NCBI GenBank assembly: GCA_003242115.1
Contig: QBMP01000028.1
Coordinates: 10,159-24,271, forward strand
Reading direction: 5' to 3'
Length of the DNA: 14,113 bases
Origin: Phormidesmis priestleyi
GTDB taxonomy: Bacteria; Cyanobacteriota; Cyanobacteriia; Phormidesmidales; Phormidesmidaceae
The notes below the pieces were generated by a model. The model was not told the DNA's origin, ran no database searches, and saw only the letters and a list, made by a program, of their open reading frames with translations. The stretch's first letter is position 1; every line of letters begins with the position of its first letter. The position numbers were made by a program, and so were the translations under genes. Below are positions 1 through 7,425 of this stretch, piece after piece.

Positions 1-505
1 TCCATTCGCCGGGGGTGGTGCGCAACAGGTCGCGGATGGCGGCGAGCTGGTCTTTAGGTTTGGTGGGCCATTTTTGTTGTTCGACGGGTTCGATAATGGG
101 AGATTTTTGTGGGATGACTTCGAGGGTGACTTGTTGGGTTTGGGTTTGTTGGGGGGCTTGCTCTGGAGATTGGTAGTCGGGGCGGAGCCAGCGGATGAGG
201 CCGTTGCGTTCTTCTTCGGCGCGTTCGGCGTTGAGGGCGACGAGGTTTTCGAGGATTTGTTCGTCGGTGATGGTTTGGGGCCAGCCGTAGGCGTCGAGGA
301 CGGCGGCATCTAGCTCATCGTGGATTTGTTTGAGGGTGGAGACGAGGGCTTTGTTGTTGTAATCTCTGTCGGCGTCGGTGAAGGGTTGGCCTGCGCGGAG
401 TTTTTCGAGTAGGTTGTACATGCCGGTGATGGTGATTTCGGGGTGGGCGGATTGGACTTGTTTGCGATGGGTGTCGAGGCGATCGCAGCATCCATCAACA
501 AGCTC
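1..505 (-). pseudogene. C-terminal remnant of an MmeI-like fused restriction-modification methyltransferase (partial at left edge)
   Basis: The minus strand is open from about 544 to the window edge. It reads LDTHRKQVQSAHPEITITG, then MYNLLEKLR, IHDELDAAVLDAYGWP, LVALNAERAEEERNGLIRWL and KWPTKPKDQLAAIRDLL. This order (LDAHRK, MYNVLEKLR, HDELDAAVxxAYGW, LNxERAxEE, RWLRPxxQ) is what I know from the C-terminal target-recognition/tail region of large class I SAM-dependent DNA methyltransferases of the MmeI-like type. There is no start codon in a sensible place. The catalytic NPPY region and SAM motifs are absent, because upstream of about position 505 the sequence becomes the end of a HEPN gene. 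Codons end mostly in C, unlike the AT-rich neighbours. The matching N-terminus lies at 2464-2769, so I read this as the detached 3' part of the same gene. The exact upstream boundary (480-544) is uncertain, and so is whether the product is made at all. Confidence 0.72.
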
Positions 506-1307
506 TTGCCTCTTTAGGTAAAGCTTCGTGGCAAAGAACCAACACTAGAGCGTGTTGTAAGACAGCAACTTTGTTCCGAAATTCGATGAGTTCCCCCACA
601 GATAAGCTGTTAGTGGTGGACGACCCGTGTGCAATTCCATTTCTACTCTCAAGTAGCTGATCGAGAAATGTCATCCAAAAAGTATTTGTGCGCCTTCCTC
701 CTCCATGATCAGAAGCATCAATTCCAAATTCACTCACATTCATACTATATGGATAGACTTCTGTGCCGACTGACGTGTGATTCGTTAGTTTCTCTAGCAG
801 CGCTTCTGTGTCCGATCTCACGCCGCTAAAGATAATATCTAGCTGCGAATTCTCTATCCGTGAAAAGAAGTAACTCACACCGAAGTTGGCACATATCTTA
901 TCAATAACTCTGGGTGAAGGGTTTTTGCTATTCCCCCGAGCGCGCTCTATCAGAAAAGGTTCAAGAGAAAGCTTTGTTTCTAGTCCGCATAGTAGATCAA
1001 TTAGCTCTTTTGTTCGCCTACTATCTTCTTTGTTTGCGCCGGTGAACGTTTTGCAAAAGGTTGCTTGAATAGGATACGGAGCCTTTCTAAAACTTGAGAA
1101 CTGGTTTGCGTCATCTAAAATTGCTCTGGCGACCTCTTTTGTAAAGCCTTCAAGGTGAGCCACCATCAGTACAATAGACGCTCTACATAAAGCACTGTAA
1201 AGTGTAGGATTTGTGTCTCGTTCTTCAGCAGATCTTTCAATTAAAACATCTACCTCTTTCCACTGATCCTCTATAGAATTAACAAGATAGTTGACAAAAG
1301 TGCTCAT
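495..1307 (-). CDS. HEPN-domain protein (MAE_28990/MAE_18760-like), probable RNase effector
   Basis: A 270-residue, mostly helical protein. Near the C-terminus it reads ESRNGIAHG (R222, H227), the RX4-6H motif that forms the metal-independent RNase centre of HEPN dimers. Near the N-terminus MVAHLEGFTKEVARAIL resembles the first helix of the MAE_28990/MAE_18760 HEPN group, which to my knowledge often sits beside DUF262 genes. The ATG directly follows the TAA of the upstream DUF262 gene (TAAATG, no gap), so translation is probably coupled; AGG lies 12-14 nt upstream as a weak ribosome site. The last residues (LPKEARAC) fall where the methyltransferase remnant resumes in another frame, so the native C-terminus may have been altered at the junction. 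The base composition is AT-rich and there is no HIP1 site. HEPN family and motif are fairly clear; a role as a defence or toxin RNase is inference. Confidence 0.75.
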   Translation of the reverse strand: MSTFVNYLVNSIEDQWKEVDVLIERSAEERDTNPTLYSALCRASIVLMVAHLEGFTKEVARAILDDANQFSSFRKAPYPIQATFCKTFTGANKEDSRRTKELIDLLCGLETKLSLEPFLIERARGNSKNPSPRVIDKICANFGVSYFFSRIENSQLDIIFSGVRSDTEALLEKLTNHTSVGTEVYPYSMNVSEFGIDASDHGGGRRTNTFWMTFLDQLLESRNGIAHGSSTTNSLSVGELIEFRNKVAVLQHALVLVLCHEALPKEARAC

Positions 1308-2417
1308 TTACGAGAAAACCTGCTTAGCGGCTTCAATCCTTGCAATGATTTTTTCTCTATCACTTGTGCTAGCCGACACAGCATCAAAGAAGACCTGCTG
1401 CTTAAACAAATCTCTAAAGCCATCCACCGCACTAGGCGCTATTTGAGGATTAGTAAAGTCTATTGACATAGATGCTGAAACAGCAAGTGCATCGAAAACA
1501 GCGGCATTAAAATTCGACATCTTATCAAAAGCGTTGTTGTCGTAACGGTATTTTGCAAATGCTTTATCCCCAAAAGCTTCTCGAATTGTTCGCATAGTTA
1601 TTAAAAAAGTCTGCTTCATTGCTGATAGCTCACTTTTGCCAAGCTGATTAAACTTATCCATCTCATCGGTAAGAAACTGCTTAAGACCGCTTCCCAAAGA
1701 TGGGTCACTGTAGTTATTTAGCGCAAAGAATCTCAGGACAAGCTCGACATCTTCCATCTTTTTGACTTTGTTGTTGCTTTCGGAATTGTTAGGATCAATC
1801 TGTAATAGTATCCTAAAATTTGTATCCTCCGCTAGCTCCTTCAGAAGGTCGTTAAATGGCCCCCGTGATACGGCATTTCTAAGCTCTTGAGCTGCTAACT
1901 TTACTGAGCCAGAGTTAAGCCTTTCAAAAATATCGTACTTTACCTGATCGTCAACGGTAGAGTCGATACGCAAACACTTGATAGTTCTCTCTTCTAATCT
2001 TCTGATTAAAAAAGGAGGTAAGTCTTTGTAGTAAGTTCCTTCTAGCTCGCTGAGCGCATCAAGCCTTGTCAAGGCAAACTCATTGTCAAAGAATTTTACA
2101 ATAGCCGTCAATCGCTGCTGCCCATCAATGACAGAGTAACGAGATTCTTCGTCACCTGTTTCAATATCAACGTCTATATCTTGAGATAGATAAATTAAAG
2201 GAACTGGAATATTGAGGATAAGACTTTCAATTAGTCGTGATGACGTTTCTGTAGTCCATCGATGCCTTCTTTGATAGTCAGGGTCAAGCTTGATAGTGCC
2301 TTTCTTGATTTTTTTGACTAGGGTTTCTAAGTCATACTCAATGTTCTGAGTTTTGACGGTTCTTTGCCTAGCCTTTTGCTGTAAGTCAGATAAGTTTTGT
2401 TTGAGAGTGGTAATCAT
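1308..2417 (-). CDS. DUF262 domain protein (GmrS-like ParB/sulfiredoxin fold) paired with HEPN gene
   Basis: A 369-residue protein with the DUF262 signature: LDPDYQRRHRW (residues 44-54), a helix ending in IPVPLIYLSQD, and VIDGQQRLTAIVKFF (residues 96-110). The DGQQR box is the nucleotide-handling site of this ParB/sulfiredoxin-related fold, as in the N-terminal half of GmrSD and in BrxU. It stops after one DUF262 domain plus a helical extension and has no C-terminal DUF1524/HNH nuclease, so it is not a complete GmrSD-type enzyme by itself. The effector is likely the HEPN protein encoded immediately downstream (TAAATG junction). The ATG at 2417 is preceded by about 80 nt separating it from the truncated restriction gene; no strong Shine-Dalgarno or promoter stands out there. 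AT-rich codon use and absence of HIP1 sites suggest recent acquisition. Its action as sensor or regulator of the HEPN RNase is inferred. Confidence 0.85.
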   Translation of the reverse strand: MITTLKQNLSDLQQKARQRTVKTQNIEYDLETLVKKIKKGTIKLDPDYQRRHRWTTETSSRLIESLILNIPVPLIYLSQDIDVDIETGDEESRYSVIDGQQRLTAIVKFFDNEFALTRLDALSELEGTYYKDLPPFLIRRLEERTIKCLRIDSTVDDQVKYDIFERLNSGSVKLAAQELRNAVSRGPFNDLLKELAEDTNFRILLQIDPNNSESNNKVKKMEDVELVLRFFALNNYSDPSLGSGLKQFLTDEMDKFNQLGKSELSAMKQTFLITMRTIREAFGDKAFAKYRYDNNAFDKMSNFNAAVFDALAVSASMSIDFTNPQIAPSAVDGFRDLFKQQVFFDAVSASTSDREKIIARIEAAKQVFS

Positions 2418-2463
2418 GCAAGACGCCGAGAGCTTTGCTAGGTTTAGTTTATCGTGAGCGCAA

Positions 2464-2769
2464 TCAAATCGTGCGATTATTCGTTTGAGTTCTGTGGCTG
2501 CCCTGCTTCGCCTCTATCAAAAAGCAGCCTTCCTTATAAAAGTCAGCAAACTTCGTCGAAGGAGCCGTCTTCTTGCCGCTATAAAACTTGATATCTTTGT
2601 CAAAGCAGTAAGGATCGCCTGCTGCCTTTCCCTTAGGCGGTGGCCCTTCTACCCCAATCGCCACGCACAAATCGAGAAAAAAGCCCTGATAGTTCGCCCG
2701 CTCATTGCCCTCAGAGCCCAGCCACTTACCCAAAAACTGCTCGACCCGCTGCTGATCTGCCCTATCCAT
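2464..2769 (-). pseudogene. N-terminal remnant of MmeI-like restriction-modification protein retaining the D-X9-EXK nuclease motif
   Basis: A 101-codon frame starting at ATG 2769. Residues 9-91 match the start of MmeI-like fused restriction-modification proteins: VEQFLGKWLGSEGNERANYQ, then FFLDLCVAIGV, DPYCFDKDIKF, and FADFYKEGCFLIEAKQGS. D76 followed by nine residues and E86-A-K88 reproduces the D-X9-EXK endonuclease motif known from MmeI. After EAKQGS (about position 2497) the family similarity stops, and ten unrelated residues lead to a TGA. Intact relatives run to roughly 900 or more residues, so all of the helical spacer, the methyltransferase core and the target-recognition domain are missing here; the C-terminal piece reappears at 1-505. 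Whether the short peptide is expressed is unknown. Without the methylase domain it is unlikely to work as a restriction enzyme. Confidence 0.72.
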
Positions 2770-3050
2770 CCCTGCCCTCGTGCGTTCGACTAGCCATCGG
2801 GTTATTCCCGTTAGCCCTCACTATTCCAATAGTAGCCACGTCTGTCTGTGACCTAGCCCCAAAGTTTCCTTGGGAGGCACTAAATACTCCTTACGCAGCC
2901 ACTCGCACTGGTCAGGGAAGCGATCGCCCTTCTCCCCCAGCAACTCACGCGGCTCTAGGAGTCATTCAGACTTCTCTGTGAGCCGTTCGTTCGTGAGCCG
3001 TTCGGGCTTGTCTGCAAATCAGACGGTTGCTAGCACTGTCGTCGGTAGCT
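2770..3050. other. Spacer between restriction remnant and secA; possible decayed coding fragment and short repeat
   Basis: No convincing intact gene. The minus strand is open from 2961 to a TAG at 2821-2823 (46 codons, no ATG) and includes DRFPDQCEWLRKEYLVPPKE and LGLGHRQTWLLLE. It reads like protein but I do not recognise it; it could be the 3' relic of another accessory gene. A 12-bp direct repeat GTGAGCCGTTCG occurs at 2978-2989 and 2993-3004. No clear rho-independent terminator for secA was found. Confidence 0.35.
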
Positions 3051-5843
3051 TTACACTCGCTGCTCCGCTTGCTTGACGGCGGGCTGTGCTTGGGGCTGGA
3101 ATTGGAACAGGGTGTAGACCACATTGCGACGAATGCCAGTCATCATGTCGAGGAAGACTTCGTAACCTTCGCTCTTGTATTCGATCAGCGGATCTTTTTG
3201 GCCGTAGCCGCGCAGACCAACGGTTTCTCGCAGAGCGTCCATTTGCTGAAGATGTTCGCGCCAGAGGGTGTCGATTTGCTGAAGGATAAAGAAGCGCTCG
3301 GCTTCGCGCATGAGACCGGGCTTGAGCAGATCAACCTGTGCTTCTTTGAGGTCGTAGGCAATGCGAACTTGCTCTGCCAAAAAGGTTTTGATTTCACCCA
3401 TTGAAAGGTTTTCGAGCTGATCAGGGGTCAGATCGGCTAGCAAGTAGACAAATTCTTGCACTTTGCTGACCACACTGCTCAAGTCCCATTCTTCTGAGGG
3501 CAGTTCAGGATTAACGTAGGCTTCTACGATGTCATTCATCGTTTGCTCTGCGTAGCTGATCACCAGCTCTTTAAGCTCTTGACCTTCTAATACGCGGCGG
3601 CGCTCGGCATAAATGGCGCGGCGCTGATTGTTCATTACCTCGTCGTATTCAAAGACCTGTTTGCGAATGTCGTAGTAGTAGGTTTCTACTTTCTTTTGTG
3701 CGCCTTCGAGCGATCGCGTCAGCATCCCAGACTCAATCGGCATATCTTCTTCAACCCGGAAGGCGTTCATCAGTCCGGCAACGCGATCGCCACCAAAAAT
3801 ACGCAGCAGGTTATCTTCTAAGCTCAAGAAAAACTTAGTCGAACCCGGATCGCCCTGACGACCGGCGCGGCCTCTGAGCTGATTATCAACTCGACGCGAC
3901 TCGTGGCGCTCGGTGCCAGTGACGTGCAGACCGCCGAGGCCAACGACCTCATCATGCTCGGAAGAAGTAAAGACCTCGTACTCTTTGAGGATTTGGTTAT
4001 AAACGTCGCGCAGTTTTTGAATCACCGGATCGTCAGTAGGCGCTTTTTCAGCGGCGACGGCAACTTTATCTTCAGCGGCGAGTTCAGAAAGGCTCTGCTC
4101 ACCGTAAGTTTTCACCGCAAAAGCAACGGCTTCTTTGAGAGCGGTCTTGGCATCTAGCGATAGCTCGGTCGGGAAAATTTGCGGCGCGACTCGCCAAGTT
4201 TTTTTCTTTTGGCTATCGCCGAAGCCCTGGGCACTTGAACCATTTCTTGCGCCCGCAGCTTGAGCGACGCCAAATTTTTCGTCGTCTTCAGGTTTCACTA
4301 AGCGGGGCATAAAGTACTCGCGCACCTTCAGCCTTGCCATGTAGTCGGCATTACCGCCTAAGATGATGTCCGTGCCACGTCCGGCCATGTTGGTGGCAAT
4401 GGTCACAGAGCCGCGCCGACCGGCTTGGGCGACGATTTCTGACTCGCGCTCAACGTTTTCGGGTTTGGCGTTAAGCAAGTTGTGCTCAACGTCGAGATTT
4501 TTGAGCAGCAGTGAGAGCACTTCTGACTTTTCGACGCTGGTGGTGCCGACCAAGACGGGCCGACCACTCTCATGCATGGCAGCACATTCTTGCGCGATCG
4601 CACTCCATTTTGCATTTTCAGTTTTGTACACCACGTCCGGCATGTCGTAGCGCTGAGAAGGCCGGTTGGTAGTGATGATGGTAACTTCGAGCTTATAGAT
4701 TTTCTCAAACTCAGCTTCTTCGGTTTTAGCCGTACCCGTCATGCCCGAAAGCTTCGGATAGAGCAAGAAAAAGTTTTGATAGGTAATAGAGGCTAGCGTC
4801 TGAGTTTCGGGCTGAATTTCGACATGCTCTTTGGCCTCAATCGCTTGGTGCAGGCCATCGCTCCAGCGGCGTCCGGTCATGACTCTGCCGGTAAATTCAT
4901 CGACAATGACAACTTCGCCATTGCGCACGATGTAGTTCACGTCTTTGGTGAATAGCTCTTTGGCCTTAATCGCATTGAAAATGTAGTGAGCCCAAGGATC
5001 TTGCGGATCGAACAGATCTGTAACCTTGAGCAGGTTTTCAGCTCTTTCAAAGCCCTCATCGGTGAGCAATACGTTACGAGCTTTTTCATCGACTTCGTAG
5101 TCAACCTCGTCAGATTCTAACTGAGCGGCGACTTCAGCAGCCTGAGTGTATTTTTCGCCCGGTCGCTCTACTTGACCCGAAATAATCAGCGGCGTGCGGG
5201 CTTCATCCACCAAAATGGAATCGACTTCATCAATCACGCAAAAGTTAAACGGACGCTGCACCACATCGTCCATTTGCGTAGACATGTTATCGCGCAGGTA
5301 GTCGAAGCCAAATTCGCTGTTGGTGCCGTAGGTGATGTCACAAGCGTAGTTTTTTTTGCGCTCAGTCGGGCTCATGCCCTGTTGAATCAGGCCCACGCTC
5401 AGCCCCAAAAAGCGGTGCACTTGCCCCATCCATTCCGCGTCACGCCGCGCCAGGTAGTCGTTCACGGTGACGATGTGAACGCCTTTGCCAGAGAGCGCAT
5501 TCAGATAGGCAGGCAGCGTCGAAACGAGGGTTTTGCCCTCACCTGTTTTCATCTCTGCAATTTGGCCGTCGTGAAGCACCATGCCGCCGAGCAATTGCAC
5601 ATCGTAGTGGCGCATTCCCAGCACTCGGCTACTGGCTTCTCGCACCACAGCAAAAGCTTCAGTCAAGAGATCTTCGATGTCTTCGCCAGCTTTTAGGCGA
5701 TCGCGAAACTCAATCGTCTTAGCGGTCAGCGCGGCATCTGAAAGCGCCTGCATGTCTTCTTCCAGCAGGTTAATTTCTTTGATGTCGGGCTGATATTTTT
5801 TGAGTTTGCGAGTGTTGGGATCGCCTAAAAATCTTTTTAACAT
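3051..5843 (-). CDS. secA: Preprotein translocase ATPase SecA
   Basis: The 930-residue motor of the general secretory pathway, which drives unfolded precursors through SecYEG at the plasma and thylakoid membranes using ATP. Visible hallmarks: Walker A MKTGEGKT (98-105), [15 protein letters not shown] (from 205, DEAD-type Walker B), the preprotein-binding region containing ITYQNFF and [12 protein letters not shown], the second ATPase domain with [13 protein letters not shown] and [14 protein letters not shown], and helical wing/scaffold segments ending near YTLFQFQPQ. An insert rich in charged residues between [10 protein letters not shown] and [12 protein letters not shown] is typical of cyanobacterial and chloroplast SecA. 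The C-terminal zinc finger found in E. coli SecA is absent, as usual in this group. The start [13 protein letters not shown] is the standard N-terminus. Transcribed alone on the minus strand, with the diheme cytochrome gene upstream in the same orientation about 210 nt away. Confidence 0.98.
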   Translation of the reverse strand: MLKRFLGDPNTRKLKKYQPDIKEINLLEEDMQALSDAALTAKTIEFRDRLKAGEDIEDLLTEAFAVVREASSRVLGMRHYDVQLLGGMVLHDGQIAEMKTGEGKTLVSTLPAYLNALSGKGVHIVTVNDYLARRDAEWMGQVHRFLGLSVGLIQQGMSPTERKKNYACDITYGTNSEFGFDYLRDNMSTQMDDVVQRPFNFCVIDEVDSILVDEARTPLIISGQVERPGEKYTQAAEVAAQLESDEVDYEVDEKARNVLLTDEGFERAENLLKVTDLFDPQDPWAHYIFNAIKAKELFTKDVNYIVRNGEVVIVDEFTGRVMTGRRWSDGLHQAIEAKEHVEIQPETQTLASITYQNFFLLYPKLSGMTGTAKTEEAEFEKIYKLEVTIITTNRPSQRYDMPDVVYKTENAKWSAIAQECAAMHESGRPVLVGTTSVEKSEVLSLLLKNLDVEHNLLNAKPENVERESEIVAQAGRRGSVTIATNMAGRGTDIILGGNADYMARLKVREYFMPRLVKPEDDEKFGVAQAAGARNGSSAQGFGDSQKKKTWRVAPQIFPTELSLDAKTALKEAVAFAVKTYGEQSLSELAAEDKVAVAAEKAPTDDPVIQKLRDVYNQILKEYEVFTSSEHDEVVGLGGLHVTGTERHESRRVDNQLRGRAGRQGDPGSTKFFLSLEDNLLRIFGGDRVAGLMNAFRVEEDMPIESGMLTRSLEGAQKKVETYYYDIRKQVFEYDEVMNNQRRAIYAERRRVLEGQELKELVISYAEQTMNDIVEAYVNPELPSEEWDLSSVVSKVQEFVYLLADLTPDQLENLSMGEIKTFLAEQVRIAYDLKEAQVDLLKPGLMREAERFFILQQIDTLWREHLQQMDALRETVGLRGYGQKDPLIEYKSEGYEVFLDMMTGIRRNVVYTLFQFQPQAQPAVKQAEQRV

Positions 5844-6054
5844 GTCATGGCAAAGAAACGACGGGCGGAAAAGGATGAACGCAGTGCACGCCCAAGAAAA
5901 TTGTAGGCGGCATTACCGCTAATTCTATCTAAATATTACGAGGAGAGAATGCCCTCTCGGAAGGCGGTATTTCGGGCGGTTTACCCTACAAATCTACATT
6001 ACACAATCGCTTCAGACGGCTTTGGCCAGATTGAGCCAGATTGAGACTAAAGGC
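5844..6054. promoter_or_regulatory. secA upstream region
   Basis: A non-coding 211-nt interval between the cytochrome stop and the secA start. On the minus strand TAGAAT within TATTTAGATAGAATTAGC (around 5915-5932) could be a -10 element; no good -35 is visible. GAGAG/CTCTC (around 5942-5959) and GCGG/CCGC pairs could form small hairpins. A 10-bp tandem repeat GCCAGATTGA lies at 6025-6034 and 6035-6044, just downstream of the cytochrome gene. Confidence 0.3.
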
Positions 6055-6633
6055 TTACTCGGCTGCGCCGCTGTAATTTTGATCAGCAGCGCCAATGTAA
6101 TTTTGCTCAGATGCGCCGAGGTGACAGCCTACGCAGCTACTAAGCGTGAGCGGTTGAGGCAGGCTCACTTGAGGGTGAAGAGCCTGAAAATAGGCAGAAC
6201 GGGACAGGCGATAGGGAATTGCGCGGCGATCGCGATTAGGCCGTGAGTAGGCTTGCAAATAGCTGAGGATAAGGCGCTGGTCAAAATTGGCAATCGGCGG
6301 CAAAGCAATGCCGTAATGGGCCGAATCTGCGATTAGAGCTTGCCACGTTTGGGTGGGCAGCACAGCCGCTGGCAAGGCCACATGGCAAGTTGCGCACTGG
6401 TTCAAATAGGTTTGGTAGCCTGCAAGCTGCTGGTCATCAATCGGATCGACCATGCCATAGGGGTTACCGGAAGTTTGTGTTAGGGCTGCTGTCGGGATTT
6501 CTGATTGCGCCTCTACTGAGTGAGTTTGGCTGGTGCCTAATCCTATGCCTAGCAAGAGACTCAATCCGACCATAATCGCAAACGTAAACGCTTTGCGGTA
6601 AAGTCGCTGGCGAACTGGCGATTTTAGGGTCAT
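6055..6633 (-). CDS. Exported diheme cytochrome c (DHC-like)
   Basis: A 192-residue protein if started at ATG 6633; the frame can be extended 7 codons to a TTG at 6654, but the ATG is preferred. A basic N-terminus and hydrophobic segment (about residues 15-33) followed by QTHSVEAQ form a signal peptide or membrane anchor for the lumen/periplasm. Two haem c attachment motifs are present: CATCH (80-84) and CVGCH (167-171). Between them, LPTQTWQALIADSAHYGIAL, YLQAYSR and YFQALHPQVSLP match the layout of small bacterial dihaem cytochromes c (DHC/SHP-associated family), where TW and HYG/HFG stretches recur. Likely an electron carrier; partner unknown. The C-terminal tail is a short repeat, GASEQNYI/GAADQNYS/GAAE (173-192), which I do not regard as typical of the family. 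Confidence 0.82.
   Translation of the reverse strand: MTLKSPVRQRLYRKAFTFAIMVGLSLLLGIGLGTSQTHSVEAQSEIPTAALTQTSGNPYGMVDPIDDQQLAGYQTYLNQCATCHVALPAAVLPTQTWQALIADSAHYGIALPPIANFDQRLILSYLQAYSRPNRDRRAIPYRLSRSAYFQALHPQVSLPQPLTLSSCVGCHLGASEQNYIGAADQNYSGAAE
6058..6117 (-). repeat. 24-nt in-frame tandem repeat at the 3' end of the cytochrome gene
   Basis: The last 20 codons encode two and a half copies of an 8-residue unit (GASEQNYI, GAADQNYS, GAAE). At DNA level CAAAATTACA and CAAAATTACAG recur 24 nt apart on the minus strand, so the tail probably grew by in-frame duplication. Confidence 0.6.
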
Positions 6634-6654
6634 AGAGGAAATTACCAAAATCAA

Positions 6655-6877
6655 AATCAGGAACCAACCTCTGCTAGTAAGTCATGAAAAGGCTACTTTT
6701 GCCCAAAACATGTCAAAAATTTAGCGACTAAGCTTAGTATCTAATGTAGATTTGCATTAAATACTTGACAGAGTGTGACCTATCCGCCGTCACCGCTAGC
6801 CATTACTGACTATTAACTACTGACTACTCACCGAACCACTCACAGACCGCTTCAGTGTAAATCAGTGCAAAGCTCTA
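6655..6877. promoter_or_regulatory. Divergent intergenic region with degenerate heptanucleotide repeats
   Basis: This interval separates the minus-strand cytochrome from the plus-strand GNAT gene, so it should hold both promoters. TTGACA at about 6765 (plus) is a good -35 match but lacks an obvious -10. From 6805 to 6832 the sequence runs ACTGACT-ATTAACT-ACTGACT-ACTCACC, a period-7 degenerate array like the short tandemly repeated heptamers (STRR) known from cyanobacterial intergenic DNA. No RNA gene was recognised. Confidence 0.45.
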
Positions 6878-7372
6878 ATGAGGACATCTTTACCTATGGA
6901 CAGTCGGCATATTCAGTTTCGCTATACAGAGGCGTTTAGTCCAGAGCAGCTAGATCAGCTATGTGGGTTGTTTAAGCTAGCGGCCTTTTGGGCAAAAGAG
7001 CGCCGCACTGAGGACATGTTAAAGGCGATCGCTCACAGCAAACCCATTGTCACCGCTTGGGATCACGACGCCATGATTGGCTTTGCGCGGGCGACTTCGG
7101 ACGGTGTTTTTCGGGCCACGATTTGGGATGTGGTCATTCACCCTGACTATCAAGGGGCAGGATTGGGACGCAGGCTGGTAGAGACGCTAATTGCTCACCC
7201 TCATATGAATAAGGTAGAGCGAACTTATTTAATGACCACCCATCAGCAGCGTTTTTATGAGCGGATTGGCTTTGAATGTAATAGCACAACCACGATGGTG
7301 CTGTACGGCCAACCGATGACCGATGAACTGCTCGAAATCGCTGAGATCCACAATAGCGTTAGCGCTTCTTAG
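6878..7372 (+). CDS. GNAT-family N-acetyltransferase, SNAT/NSI-like
   Basis: A 164-residue single-domain acetyltransferase using acetyl-CoA. Beta-strand 4 and motif A are clear: ATIWDVVIHPDYQGAGLGRR (80-99) with Q92-x-x-G-x-G as the pyrophosphate-binding loop. MIGFARATSDGVFRATIWDV resembles the sequence shared by chloroplast serotonin N-acetyltransferase/NSI and their cyanobacterial relatives (FARATSDxxFxATIWDV). RFYERIGFE (125-133) is the usual motif B tyrosine helix. An in-frame ATG at 6896 (MDSRHIQFRY) is an alternative start and would give 158 residues; neither has a strong ribosome site. Single gene, divergent from the cytochrome and convergent with the small minus-strand gene that follows. 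Acetylation of lysine or arylalkylamine substrates is plausible from the relatives but the true substrate cannot be read from the sequence. Confidence 0.85.
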   Translation: MRTSLPMDSRHIQFRYTEAFSPEQLDQLCGLFKLAAFWAKERRTEDMLKAIAHSKPIVTAWDHDAMIGFARATSDGVFRATIWDVVIHPDYQGAGLGRRLVETLIAHPHMNKVERTYLMTTHQQRFYERIGFECNSTTTMVLYGQPMTDELLEIAEIHNSVSAS

Positions 7373-7425
7373 CGGTAGCATTTTTGGGGTTGTTTTAAAG
7401 CGATCGCCTGCGCCTTCCTCAGCTT

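Noticed and set aside
74..501. Open frames on both strands at 74-313 (plus) and 310-501 (minus)
   Set aside because: Both overlap the minus-strand frame that matches the MmeI-like C-terminus; their low-complexity compositions (Phe/Gly/Leu-rich; Pro/Thr/Ser-rich) are typical of shadows of a strongly C-biased gene.
2640..3404. Plus-strand frames across the restriction remnant, spacer and secA 3' end
   Set aside because: They have no family resemblance and are antisense to well-supported minus-strand coding sequence.
5847..5906. 19-residue basic plus-strand peptide frame ([19 protein letters not shown]) beside the secA start
   Set aside because: No ribosome site, overlaps the secA leader, and its length is within chance; I cannot support it as a gene without conservation data.
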